From NCBI GenBank assembly GCA_014529385.2, contig CM043958.1, positions 154,882,293-154,946,292 on the forward strand: 64,000 bases of DNA, in the 5' to 3' direction. The translations under genes were made by a program, and so were the position numbers. A model generated the notes under the pieces. That model worked only from the letters and a program-made list of their open reading frames with translations. It made no database searches and was not told where the DNA came from. Position 1 is the first letter of the stretch, and every line of letters starts with the position of its first letter. Of this stretch, positions 46,080 to 57,449 are shown one piece after another. Source of the stretch: Adiantum capillus-veneris. Lineage: Eukaryota; Streptophyta; Polypodiopsida; Polypodiales; Pteridaceae.

Positions 46080-47932
46080 ATGTATGTGTGTTTGCTTCTG
46101 TTTAGCATAGTGAACAGGTTGTTCGACTATGATTTTCCGATCTTAGAGAGTATATTTTTTGTAATGGGATGGGACACTCATTACATCTTTTCCATCCTCT
46201 TCTGTGGTTTCCATTTCGGTTGTATATATCTCCTTCAGAGATTTTTTCAACTCTTGATACTTCTTTTTCCGCTCAACACGTGTCATGGTTGACTCCTTTT
46301 CCTGTTTTTTTTGTTTTGATTGGGTATCCTTTCTTGTTTTTCATGATGTTTTTGACATTCTTGGATTGTCGTTTAAAGGATATCTGCCAGTGATTTTGTC
46401 CTTGGCACAATCATGTGCATCTATCTGCATCAGGAACTGTGTTCTACTGAAGACTGATGGCATAGGTCTAGCTTTCACGTTTCTGGTGTCCCTTTTTTGT
46501 CTATACCATTTTTGTCTTCTTGGTTTCTGGTTAGGAAAGTCAAAAAAAAATTCCTCCCCTCCTTTCAAGAGTAGCTTAGCTCTCACATGTTCTTTTTCTG
46601 ACCCCGAATCTTCTGAGGTAACTGAGTCTTCTTCTAACTCATCTATTGCATCGTGGTAGAGGTCTAAAAAGACTTGTTGAGCTTTCATCAAGTCCTTGGG
46701 TTCCTCAATTTTATCTTCAATGTGGAGGGTTGAAATCATTTGTATGGGAATTATGTCGTAGCCGTCCTCATTGCAAAATTGAGTAGGCATAGACGTATTC
46801 ACACATACATCCATTGTCACTAAAAAATTTGAGTCCACTCAAATGGCTCAAACAAATGCTCTAGGAAGGGTTCAGGTACATAGGCTTCATCCGTGCAATC
46901 CCTTTCTAAAAGAACATTCTTCTCGTTTTAAGCTTCCGTTTTTTGAAGCTCCGCACATCCAAATAGGAGTGTCTTTGTTCAACCACGATGGAAGCTTAAT
47001 TTCAGCCGAGGAGACTGAATCAAACTCTTGTATGGGAGTTTTCATGACATCTCTATAAGTGTGATCTTTTAGATTAACCCTTGTTATAGATCCCACGTCC
47101 TTCAAGTACAGATAATTGTTTTTCCAATCTTGGATAAGTTGTACCTGTCGCATGAAAGGTCTTCCCAATATGATTTTGTAATTAAGTTTTTTTTCAAAGT
47201 CTACTATGACAAAACTGTGTTGATATTCAATCCCATAAGAATTGACTATCACTTTTTCAAGCAATGTGTCCGTCAGCCAATTGCAATTTCATTCAAGTTT
47301 GTCTAATGGCTGGTTGTCCCCAGGATTCCCATACTCCTTTCGTGGCTATGGCTATGCCTGCCCCACTATCTAGTATTGCCATGGTTTCTATTTCATTATA
47401 TTTCACTGGAAGGGTGGTGTTTACCTCTTCCCCTTTGTAATATTCTCCAATTTTGTTCCTTGGAACAGATCGAATCTCTTTGTTGTCCATTTTGTTTTTC
47501 AATTTTTTTGAGATTAGCCCCGTTATCCCCACCTTCTCTAGGGTTTTATGTAGATCATTCCATAAATGAGGTCTGAGTTTTAACACTTCTCCCAAAGCAA
47601 GAGTGCATTGGATGGGTGTAGACATGATTGAATGAATGTTACTTACTTCTAGGGTCTATTCTACTCTTTTTAATTGAGTGGTTTTGTACACTATGGAGTG
47701 GTTTTGCACACTAGGGTCTGTTCTGCTCTTTTTAATTGAGTGGTTTTGCACACTATGGATTCATCTTCGTTATCTCCTAAGTAAGAGGGTAATGTTTTCA
47801 AGGTCAATGGTTTTGACATTCCTGAAGCTTCAGATCCACAATCCCCATACAAGGATTGTACATCTATGTTCATATTAGGAGGTAGATTGTCTAACCAAAC
47901 TTCCTCTACGAATGAAATTTCATCTAAGGTAT
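46080..47932 (-). pseudogene. gag-pol protease and linker, second half of the split element
   Basis: From the insertion point downward: a frame DEISFVEEVWLDNLPP, then VQSLYGDCGSEASG and LKTLPSYLGDNEDES (matching LKTLPSYLGEYEAKS in the 16.8-kb element). The protease follows with MAILDSGAGIAIATKGVWES and NYKIILGRPFMRQVQLIQDW; D-S-G is intact, but a short deletion and frame change occur near 47,270-47,290. The linker has FCNEDGYDIIPIQM. The coding trace stops at about 46,080; RT, RNase H and integrase are absent, so the element is truncated at its 3' side. Confidence 0.87.
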
Positions 47933-48854
47933 TGTTAACTGAGTCAACGTCAGTTAACAGAAGCTGCTAAAGATTGAATACGTACGAATACACATCGAGG
48001 ATGAATGCAAAGAAGAAGTAAAGATTGGAGTTACACATTTTCTACGTTTTCCCAAAATGGTCACGTATTGTAAATTCCCAATTTATTTCAAGCCATTGTA
48101 ATATTTCTAATGTGTTATGGGCTCAATGGGAGTTCCAAGTTGTAAAGAATAGGTCACTTACTGTGCCTAGGTTACAGATTCAGTAAGTGGGGAGCCCTAA
48201 AGGCCTTGGGCACCCGGACATTGCATATTTTTAACCTAGGTATATAAGGCAGTGTGTAAAAGAAATGAAAGTTCTCAAGTCATTTGTTGAGAGCACTCTT
48301 TGGTGAGAGCTCTTGAGGTGTATGGCTATGGAGTCCTTGAGCTTCTCCTTGCTCATGAGACTTGATTAACACTAATCAATGATTCATTCTCTCTCACTAT
48401 GCCTCTCTCTTACTTCTTATGATTGCCTATGATGCTTAGATTAACTAGATCTTAACTAATTAGTGGTTAATCACTCTCTAATCTTGTGTGATTTCCCTCT
48501 TTTGCTTGTGTGTGCATGTAGGTTTGATTGGAGTGCAGTGATCGATAGATCTATGTGTGTGTGCTTGCGATTAGTGTGTTGCATGATAGGATTAGTGTTG
48601 TGTGCGTCTTGCAATCGTAGTGAGTGTAATTGGGTTGATTAGAGGTGAAGAGAAGTGGATATAGAGATTGCCCTTCATTGCGGCTTAGCTCCTCCATAGG
48701 CCGAGAAGCTCACCTTGTAGAGTTAACCATTTGTGTTGCCATGATTAGCTCATTAACTGTGTGAGTGTTTCCATGCCCTAGCCGCGTAGCTCATCCCTCC
48801 GGATTGATAATTTTGTTGGTCATTAGAGCTATTGCAACGATGGGATCCCCAACA
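47933..48854 (+). repeat. 5' LTR of the gag-only element
   Basis: 922 bp, TGTTAACTGAGTCAACG ... CCCCAACA. A TATA motif (GGTATATAAGG) near 48,237-48,247 is followed by the likely transcript start. The first 27 bp form an inverted repeat (GTTAACTGA / TCAGTTAAC). Confidence 0.95.
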
Positions 48855-48877
48855 TTTGGTTCCGTTGCCGGGGACGA
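48855..48877 (+). other. primer-binding site
   Basis: TTTGGTTCCGTTGCCGGGGA directly after the LTR; the same site class as at 32,640 and 63,280, with TTCC in place of GCGCC. Confidence 0.82.
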
Positions 48878-50555
48878 TGGCCTAGCTAGTGTAATTGTGG
48901 CATAAACGAATGTGATCCCTCACTAATTTCACTTGTGTGTTTATGTTTTTGTGGATTTTGAATGTGTGTGCATGAAGCATTATGTTCATAATTCCCTAAT
49001 GCGTGACCATATCTTGCCAATTGTGTGTTTTCACACACAAATTCTCACTAACCCCTTACTAATTTGACTAATTTTTGCTAATTTACTAATGTGCTATGAA
49101 GCAATCAACCATTCAATTGAGCTTCAACGGAAAGTTAATTAAGGTGGTATGCTCAACCTCCCTAGAATCTAGAGATGTGTAGAATTGTATAGAAATCCCA
49201 CCAAGATGCAATGTAATGTAATGCTATGCTATGTTGATGCAATGCAATGTGATGTTAGGGATAGAAAATTTTGCGATTTTTCATTTTCACGCCGTCATAA
49301 TGCCGAAATTTTTAAGAATTGGTGGCACATAAATTTGATAAGTTTCAATTGCTAATTGATGAATGTGTGTTGCTAATTAAGTGCCTAATCGAGTTAATTG
49401 CATGCTTGGATGGTGGATTTTAGGTGTGTTTGCACTAATTTCAAGTGTGTGTGCATTCTAATTGAGTGTGTGCATGCTAATTTTAGGTGTGTGTGCACTA
49501 TTTTGCCCATGTTTGAGCACTTATAAATCAATGTGTGCATTATGATTTTTGAATTGTGATGATTGATTTGTGTTGTGCTCATACCTAACTATTGATTTGT
49601 GAAGTCACATTGCAAATCCGACAAATTTAACCCTTTTGTGTGTGCGCCTAAAGATTGGCAAAAACGTCCAATTTTTTTAGTGTGTGTGTGCCTAAAAAGT
49701 GTGTAATTTGCATGGTTAAATCAATGTTTTGATTGCATAGATGATGTGTGTAATGATGAAATGCTGCATTTTTGTGCTCAAAACACTATTACACACTCTA
49801 ATTGCGTCAATTTTTGACCTATTTTTGTCGGTAATTTTGCCGGTTTAATTGCTTATTCTTGAATTTATTGATAAAATTGTTGGCAATTGAATTGATGCGA
49901 TTTTAGAAATTTTATTTGGCTGCTTCATTCCCCAATGTGTGCACAAATTGTAGAAATTTTTGTGGAATTTTTTGGATAATTTTTGTAAATTCTTGGTAAT
50001 TTGTTGCTAGTTTTTGCATTTATTTTTGGATAATTCCATAAAAATTTGATTTTGCAATCTTGACAAGCTATTTTGTGTGTGCGTATTTACGGTATCATTT
50101 TGTTCGCATTTGTGTCCTCCGTGGTCGAGTTTTGAGCGTTTTGCTATTAAGGGGGACCGAGTTGATATTTGTGTCGTAAATCGTATTTTTGGTAAAATCT
50201 GCTATTTTCGATGTGCTTTTACGTATCGAAAAGGTTCAATTGTGAATGAAGAAGATTTTCTAAGATTCCTAGAATTTTTCAGGAATTTTTAAGGATTTTT
50301 TTGGCAAATTTTGGGATTTTCTGACAATTTTTGGAGTTTTCGGCTAATTTCCGGCCTAATTTTGGCATTTTTGAAAATTTGAAAATTAAAAAAAACATTA
50401 ATAATAAAAAAGACCGGTTTTTGAACTCGATGACGTGCCTTGAGGCGCATAAAATTGTTGACTAGATCTCGACGGTCTCTGGCGATAATTCTTGTCGACA
50501 TCAAAAGAGTCTTCTTCTTTTTTCCTTGTTCTGCGTGAACTTACCCCACATCCAC

Positions 50556-50628
<73 letters not shown>

Positions 50629-50631
50629 ACC

Positions 50632-50800
50632 CAATGTTCGGGGAAATTCATTTTACCAAACCGAGAGGAAATTTTAGAAAAATAGGTTTATTTTTCGGGT
50701 TTTTTCTCTATTTTGGGAGGGAATCCCCTTGCCTTGAACCGACATTTTTGAAATTGAAAACGGCATGATATTAAGCTGAGACACATCTTCCCGAACACTC
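50632..50800. mobile_element. copy of the hAT MITE inside the leader
   Basis: Reverse-complement homologue of 43,273-43,476 (shared words ATGTGTCTCAGCTTAATATC and TTTTCAATTTCAAAAATG). Ends CAATGTTCGGGG and CCCGAACACT. No 8-bp duplication remains. Adjacent to a long (CT)n run, as is the 43,273 copy. Confidence 0.75.
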
Positions 50801-51179
50801 TTTGCCCCGTGTGCACCCCTCTCACTCTCTCTCTACCCTCCCTCTCCAACTTGCCACGTCACCAGTCGATGCCTTAAGCGCTTATGCCCCTCGTAGTGTA
50901 GTCCGCACGGGAACTGTCGATAGCTGCCACGTTCTGGCAGTTTGCCCACGCACGCATCCCAACAAAAAGCTTTCGGCGCTGCACCAGTCTACCAAGCGCC
51001 ACGCCAGCTGCTGCCAGCCAATTCAGCACCCGCTTACGCGTCGGCTCGGGCTTTGTTCTGCTCTGCCTTCCCCGCCATCACCGGCTGCAGCACGCGCTCC
51101 GAAGTCAACGGCTCCTGCCAGGTTAGGTAGGAGGTTAGTGACCCTTAGTTAGTTAGCCTAGGTTAGTTAGGTTAGTAAA

Positions 51180-51910
51180 AATTTACAAAAAAAAAAAGAA
51201 ACAAAAATAAAAAATCCAAATCAAAATAAAAAGGGCATTTAAAAATAAAAAAACAAAAACAAAAACAAAAACAAAACTCATTAAAAAAAGGGATAATAAA
51301 AAACCATTAAAAACTCAATAAAAAACAATTAAAAAATCAAAAAGAGATTAAAAATTTTCCAAAAAAAACAAAAATCAAATAAAAATTCACAAAAAGAATT
51401 TAAAAAATAACTCATAGAAAATAAAAACGAAGTTTAAAAAATTCATTAAAAAAACCTCTTAGAAAATTCTTTTAAAAAATTAAAAAATTCACTTATAATT
51501 GACCAAAAAAAAAAAGAACATAGAAAAAATCACGAAAAAAGGTTTTTTTTTAAAAAACCTTTTTAAAAATCCATTAAAAATCCTAAAATTCACGAAAAAA
51601 ATAGAAAAATTCAAAGAAAAATATAAAAGAACACAAAAAATTCTTTAAAAAATCAAAAACTCACATAAAAATAGTAAAAAATTCAAGCAACTCATAGAAA
51701 ATCCATTAAAAAATCACAAAGTGGCTGGAAAAAACAAAAGAAATCACAAAAAATTCATAAAAATTAAAACAATTCACAAAAAATCTAATAAATTACCAAA
51801 AAAATTCCTTAAAATCAAAACCTTCTTAAAAAAATCATAAAAAATCATTAAAAATACTAAAAAGGATTAGAAAGTTCAAAATTTCATAAATAATTTAGGA
51901 AAAATTTAAA
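51180..51910 (+). repeat. A-rich low-complexity tract, ~730 bp
   Basis: Dominated by A with short words such as AAAAATTCA and AAAATCA; G is rare. Strand-asymmetric and located just before the gag frames. Confidence 0.9.
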
Positions 51911-52291
51911 AAAAGTCATGGAAAGTGTCAGAAAAAGACAAAAAAATCCAGAACGAGCCGGAAAGCGTCAGAAAAGCAAAAAACAAAGTCGAAAAGAGTA
52001 CTGCACACCAAGCGAACACCGAAAATCGAGCACACTGCGCAAATCGAATCAGATCAGCGGAAGAAGCGAGAAATCGACCAACTCGAAGCAGTTGAGCGGT
52101 AGTCAAATTTCCAAAATTCTACATGCTAGAAATTGGCTAGTGCAAGCAATTGCATTGAAAATTGAGCTTCTAATTGGACGAACAGGAGCACAACTCACAT
52201 ACGATTGCAGATTAGGCTAGTACGAGCAACAGAAATTCTGCTAATTAATACCAGAATCTGCCAATTGATAGTTTTTGTGGATTGAGCCAAT

Positions 52292-52870
52292 ATGGACTCA
52301 AATCGAGCCGAGAATTCAAGTTCAGCAGAGCAAGCTAGTAGCAGTGGCAACACATGCACAACTGCAACAGAGCAAATTTTGCAGCTATATGGCTACAATG
52401 GAGACAAAGTCTTGTACACAGATACAGAAGGTCATAGGTATCTTATGAGCAGCAAAAGGAGCACAGGAGCCAAGATCCTATCGATCAGAGTGAAGCCAGA
52501 CTCAAAGAACTCCCAGATGTTCACTGACTTCAGTGGAGCCAGGTATTGCAAGCTCAAAGATGAAGTGCAGATAGAAGTTCAAAAAGTCAACCCAAGTGTT
52601 TATCCAAAAATCTGCACAAATCCACAAAGCATCTATTTGGTGCAATCAGGGTCATTGTACATGGATTACAGTGGTCAGATCTACAATCAAGAACCAGAAT
52701 TGCAAGATCCAACAGATCAACTGATTGAAGCCAATCTAATTGGAGAACCAAGCCAAAGACGGTACAAAGGCCAAGATGGAGCAGTCTACAGCTTGATGCT
52801 CAGTGTTCTAAAAGAAGCCTACAACTTGGCAAGCACAAAAACACAAGCTCCTCAGCAAGAGCTTGCATGA
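52292..52870 (+). CDS. gag-like protein, Y-x-D-x-x-G-x-x-Y domain
   Basis: 192 codons, MDSNRAENSSSAEQASSSG. The body repeats a Tyr/Asp/Gly unit: VLYTDTEGHRYLM, MFTDFSGARYCKL, LYMDYSGQIYNQE and YKGQDGAVYSLML, plus VQKVNPSVYPKICTNP. The same units occur in the gag N-termini of the two autonomous-type families in this window (DRYLDDEGTMYLVVLNPNIV at ~30,800 and MYMD-x-NGTQYLQVEDPDVI at ~60,930). I infer a capsid-precursor N-terminal domain, possibly a beta-hairpin repeat. No capsid (Retrotrans_gag) region is recognisable. It ends in ATGA, overlapping the next ORF. Confidence 0.7.
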   Translation: MDSNRAENSSSAEQASSSGNTCTTATEQILQLYGYNGDKVLYTDTEGHRYLMSSKRSTGAKILSIRVKPDSKNSQMFTDFSGARYCKLKDEVQIEVQKVNPSVYPKICTNPQSIYLVQSGSLYMDYSGQIYNQEPELQDPTDQLIEANLIGEPSQRRYKGQDGAVYSLMLSVLKEAYNLASTKTQAPQQELA

Positions 52871-53001
52871 TAGAGCCAGATGAAATACCACCAGTCATGG
52901 CGTATTGCTCAGATTGTGGACGAAAAGGTGGACATTTTTCTGAAGATTGTCCAAGAAATCCTGACAACAGGGATACATCAACCACCAAGCAAGGCACATA
53001 G
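52867..53001 (+). CDS. small zinc-knuckle ORF overlapping the gag-like ORF
   Basis: 44 codons starting at the ATG of an ATGA overlap with the previous stop. It contains AYCSDCGRKGGHFSEDCPRN, a CX2CX5HX4C zinc knuckle like the second knuckle of the related gags (YCIQCCKKGGHFLEDS at ~59,050; YCTECGVTHFIEDC at ~28,750). It would bind nucleic acid as nucleocapsid. It may be expressed by frameshift or reinitiation, or the overlap may be a chance single-base indel. Confidence 0.6.
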   Translation: MIEPDEIPPVMAYCSDCGRKGGHFSEDCPRNPDNRDTSTTKQGT

Positions 53002-53680
53002 CAAATTGGATATGGGAACCCTCGATGTAAGTGCAAATGATTTGTCACTTTTAATACAATCGGATGATTCTGCATTACCATTAGAAGCACAATTCAAAAC
53101 ACTACAAGTTCAAAATGAGTATAAAGGTGCACAGACACCTGAAAAGATTAAAATTGATTCTTTGAACAACAAATTCTTGCATGAATTTAGTAAAGGTGTC
53201 GAGATATCACCGAAGGTTGAAAAGACTGTTAAGTTTGCAAATGATTCTGCATCCACTGACACAAGTGTGCAATCATTCACGATTCTAAGGGACACATCAA
53301 ACAGAATGATGTTAGTTTTGTATGGTACACATAATTCATATGCACACTATGTAGACCAAAAAGGAAAACTGTACAAAAAGGATCAACCAGTGTTTGAACG
53401 GCCCACATATCATCTCATAGAAGTGCATCTAGTGATAGATCAGAAAGGATGGTTCATTTCAGAGGAAAGAATCTATTATAGCCCATCCTCTCTAGAGCTG
53501 AAGGATATTACCCAAGTGAACCCAGAAATCTGTTCAGAGCCAAAATCTCCTCCATCAGAAATCAAGCTTCGATGTTGTGACCAAACGAACATATACTTTG
53601 ACCAAAATAGTCGTAGATATAGACGGGAGTCTAGCATCTATGATGCATTGGGTCCGAAACCACATAAGCTCATATCATAG
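53002..53680 (+). CDS. second gag-like Y/D/G domain
   Basis: The frame of the first ORF resumes after the knuckle and runs to a TAG at 53,678-53,680. A Ser/Lys-rich region (KVEKTVKFANDSASTDTSVQ) leads to SYAHYVDQKGKLYKKDQPVF, YHLIEVHLV, ITQVNPEICSEPKS and NIYFDQNSRRYRRE. These are the same units as in 52,292-52,870 (Y-x-D-x-x-G-x-x-Y and V-N-P), so the domain is duplicated within the element. Whether it is made as a fusion is unknown. Confidence 0.6.
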
Positions 53681-53736
53681 GACACTCATGGGATAGATGA
53701 TATCAAGGCAAATATAATGCTATCTACAGCTTAACT

Positions 53737-54772
53737 TTGGGAATCATTTGGCATGTTTCACAAAGATACATAGGAAACTATGTAGAAGGTTTGCAAATGC
53801 CAAATGTCAACAGTGCTCCCCAAAGCATGCCTTCACAGTCCCAAAAGGTGAGACTAAACCAGAGAAAAACAACTTTGAACTCTTACAATGAAGCAGGCTA
53901 TAGTGATCACCCTAGGAAGGGGGGAGCTGCAAATCCATCAAGCTCAGCTCTAATACCAGGAAATGCTACAGCAGTTAGAAGCCCTAGAGCTTCTAGTCAA
54001 CAGACCCCTTCAAGGCAGAAACCTTTGAAAGATCATATGGTTGTTGGAAGTTTCCAATTGACCCAGATCCCATCAGAGTCTGCAGACAAATGCTTATATG
54101 CAGATCATCAGGGACAAAAGTTTCAGCTGATCTCCACAAGTCAGAGTCAAAAGATGACAAATCCCATAGTGTTCAAGTAGTTACATGTGATCAAGCTCAC
54201 ATATGCATATCAAGATGCACATGGTAATGAATATCAACAAGGTCATGATCTTATACAAACCCCTACGGATGGCTCGACTGAAGTCAAAGACTATCTAAAG
54301 ATGGTGCAAAGCCTCAAGCTACTAGAACAGGTGACAGAAAAGTCAAAGTCAATGGGAGCTAAAGTTCAGAATGCTACACAAAGGTCACCACCAAAATCTC
54401 CTCCAAAGAGACAAATTCTGCCAGAAAGTACAGTGGATCTTTTAAGATCAAAGGTTACTCAGATGCACGTGGACAATGCTCAACAATTGCAAAAAAGTGC
54501 AGTATCACAGTCATATGAGTCGACATCAATGGAAGCAGGTGGTCAAAGCAAAGAAAATGCAGACAAAGCTGAACCAAAGGACGCTGCCACAAAAAAAGCA
54601 GTCAATTCAGACACGAATCCTCAAATGATCAAGTACAACATCATTGGTGAACACGAAGAAAAACTGTCAAGAGAAGTAAAGCTGGATTTTCACTTAGACA
54701 AGAACCTCATGTCTTTTTGTACTTGGAAAAGATGTGGCCAATCACAACTGGAAGATGCTCTTGAATTGTGAG
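53737..54772 (+). pseudogene. third gag-like domain and Ser/Lys/Pro-rich region
   Basis: One frame with a TAG at 54,178-54,180. It holds KCLYADHQGQKFQLIST and, past the stop, TYAYQDAHGNEYQQGHDL, again the Tyr/Asp/Gly unit. A linker with RSPPKSPPKRQILPES and Lys/Ala/Glu-rich text follows. A third, more degraded copy of the domain is the simplest reading. Confidence 0.55.
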
Positions 54773-55375
54773 CATATCAAGAAACAAACGAGCAGATGCT
54801 GGGGAATCATCTCCACCACCATTGAAGTAATTTCACAGATCATCATAGCTCAATTTCATGTGATCACAACAAAAGATATGCCAAATGACATCATAATGGG
54901 AATGCCAATGGCCCAAAAGATGTTAGAAATACAGAATGCCAACATGACAGAGTCATCACAGACATCAAAGAATGAAGACCAAGACTGGTCACCCGCGGAC
55001 GACAGCACAAAGTCCTCAAGCATAGTTAGAATGGAGACTGATATCAAAGCAGATCTTATTGAAGATGATTCATCTCCATCAATCAGAACTTCAGAAGAGC
55101 TTAAAGCAAATCAGGCAATAGCAAGTGCAGATCAAAGAAGGCAAAGAGCAAGCGCGGAAGCTATTGAGAAGAGAATACCATCAAAGCCAGAAGTTAAGAA
55201 GAACGGGGTTGCAGAGAACCAAGAAGCAATAGGAAGTCCAAAGATCAATCACTCATTGCCAGCTAAATCAGCTATTGTAAGTCAGATTGCAACAAAAAGT
55301 CTCAAGCTACCTTCCATAGAGACACAATTAAATCAAAATGAGACCATGGCAAAAGCAGGACAAAAATCTCAATAG
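54734..55375 (+). pseudogene. possible retropepsin remnant and Lys/Ser-rich tail
   Basis: IIIAQFHVITTKDMPNDIIM and GMPMAQKM resemble the flap-end of the related proteases (NNYDIILGRPFMRQ). No D-S/T-G active site was found upstream, where the frame changes. The rest is polar and low-complexity. Assignment as a protease tail is tentative. Confidence 0.4.
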
Positions 55376-55383
55376 AACTAAAA

Positions 55384-56453
55384 ATGTCAAATTCAGAGTT
55401 GCGGAAGTCACAAGGATCAAACACAAATCTTGCAGACAAAGGTAAAGCTAAAGTGGAACTTCCATCGATTAGCACAAAAGGTGTGACAGCATATGCTCTA
55501 CATCAAAGAACCCTCATGGATCAGCTTCTGCAAGCAAGTCAGGCTTTCAGAATTTCAAGTCAATTGTTGATCCAACTAATACCTCTAAGGAGACACCAAG
55601 AAAAGCAAAAATATACCAGCCAAAGTATTCAAGAAAGCAAAGGAAAGTGAAGCAAGTGTTTGTTCCGAGCAATTTAGTCAAAGTCAATGATCCGGTTTGG
55701 ATTAAGAACGAGAAATCAACACAGAAAGAAAAACACATGGATGGATAGCATCACAATGGAGCTTAAAGGAGCAGGAGGACTATGGAGATAACAGACATAT
55801 ATGGGTACCAAAACCCCAGGTAAGGGCATATGAAGTAATGTCAAGTCCCTCCCAAGAAAGAAGATCCATAAGGTATCAACCCCGACAATATTCTAGGGTA
55901 CCTAAGAAGCAGGTATACAACATAAAAACATCAAAAGATGCTAAAGTCAACCACAACTCTCAAGAATATACAGAAAAAAGATGGATCTCAAAGAATCTTC
56001 CTCTTGGACAAGGATTCTATACAGGGTATACAAAGATTTGGCTACCAGTCAACCATAAGCCAACTGCAGCTACACAAAACCTGCATGAAGATCTCAAGAA
56101 ATCAGCAGGACCTAAAGCTCAACAAAGTCAACAATAGAAATACAAAGGTCATCAAGAGATTTGGATTCCTAAGTCTTCCAATGCTCCTAATCAAAAGCCA
56201 AATGCCGACAGTAAACAAAGGCCTACAACAACATCAAAGACTTCTATTGATAGGCCTAATTGGAGAATCAAATGGATAATGGAGTTTTCACAGTCAAAGA
56301 AGGACAACCCAACCAATGATGCAAATTCAAAGATGAAAAAACAGGTATGGCAAAAGAAACCTTCGATGCCAACTTGGTCCTTCACTAATCCTCTTTTTGA
56401 GGATTCAAGCTTACTTTTACCTGAAGAAATGTTTGTTTTAAGCACAATAATGT
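55384..56453 (+). pseudogene. 3'-terminal ORF of the gag-only element
   Basis: 55,384-55,650 (MSNSELRKSQGSNTNLADKG) leads, after frame changes, into the conserved terminal protein: RVPKKQVYNIKTSKDAK, LPLGQGFYTGYTKIW, a TAG at 56,135-56,137, then HQEIWIPKSSNAPNQKPNA and KKPSMPTWSFTNPLFEDSS. It is about 75% identical to the protein at 3055-3852, whose stop lies at a different site. Conservation of the frame between copies suggests this protein was once made; no known domain recognised. Confidence 0.6.
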
Positions 56454-57437
56454 GAAAAGTCAAGTCGCCAGGGTGCAAAAAACACTCTTTGGCATAGTCA
56501 AAATCGGGCTGCTGAACCATAAAATGAGCAAAGCATTAGTCCCAAAGCTTCAAGTCATATTAAACTCTGTGCTAAGAGTAGTTATTAGGCTTACGCACTC
56601 AAGCTGGAAGAGTTGAGCATATCTAAAGTCATGTTGCTCATACTGGATGAGATGAGCATAAGAGTCGAAGTCTATTAACTTACAATTGGTGGAGTGTAGT
56701 AGAGTCCAACACTCACGCACAGTGCACAGTGCACAGTGATATGAGATCACATATCCTCATCAACGAAAACCATTCTTAAAGGGGTGCCAGCTTGCAAAGC
56801 CATGTCAAACATTTTTATAGATACACCATCTTTTTTAATAACCCCTCAAAATCATTCTAGCACAGCATATTGTTTTCCATGCATTTTTGTGTATGCATAA
56901 ATAGGATGTCCCATCATTGGACATATGCATTAGACACTCTTTTTTGCTTCCACCTATGCACCTTGAGTGGACTACAACAGGCAAACCAATGTTCCATCAT
57001 GCTACCCTCTCATATTTGCTGCCTTTTTAATTCCATATCTATCAGCAAATAATCCCTTCAGTACTTTATTAATATTTTCCATGCTAATAAGTACTCCAAT
57101 AATACTCGTATCCCAAAGGCACTTTTTTCCCAGTGGGTTTTTTCCCTTTGGTCATCTAGGTATTAGACCCTAAATTAGAACCTCATCATTCTACTTCCCT
57201 TGTACATACTTTTCATAAATAAACATCAGTCTCATCATTATGCTATGACATCGACAAATGCAACATCATCTCTCACAAACCAGACATATTCGGACCAATG
57301 AAGATGCTGCAGCAAAGTGAACCTCATCAACAAATTCAACGACCAATGAAGACAACTAGCTCATCAACAACCAATCAAAACCTTCCCTTGCCTCCACGGA
57401 CACCTTTCAACAGTGCCCGAGGACGAGCACTCAAATA
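56454..57437 (+). other. 3' untranslated internal region
   Basis: No sense ORF. Antisense ORFs at 56,191-56,520 and 56,550-56,750 (minus) match plus-strand ORFs at 2990-3316 and 2754-2960 in the other copy. The block just before the PPT (CAGTGCCCGAGGACGAGCAC) is conserved in both. Confidence 0.6.
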
Positions 57438-57449
57438 GGAAGGGGGGAA
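57438..57449 (+). other. polypurine tract
   Basis: GGAAGGGGGGAA immediately before the 3' LTR. Confidence 0.85.

Larger units (their letters stand above)
48878..52291 (+). other. long untranslated leader of the gag-only element
   Basis: 3.4 kb without a convincing ORF, in blocks: T/G-rich (49,800-50,400), (CT)n (50,560-50,628), an inverted MITE (50,632-50,800), a GC-rich stretch (50,800-51,130) and an A-rich stretch (51,180-51,910). The GC-rich block has open frames, probably because of composition. Confidence 0.7.

Noticed and set aside
50802-51152. 116-codon ORF in a GC-rich block of the retrotransposon leader
   Set aside because: Two overlapping frames are open there, the text is low-complexity Ser/Pro/Ala/Arg, and it lies in an untranslated leader; composition explains it.
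52800-53090. 96-codon minus-strand ORF
   Set aside because: It overlaps the zinc-knuckle and gag-like frames on the plus strand and shows no homology.
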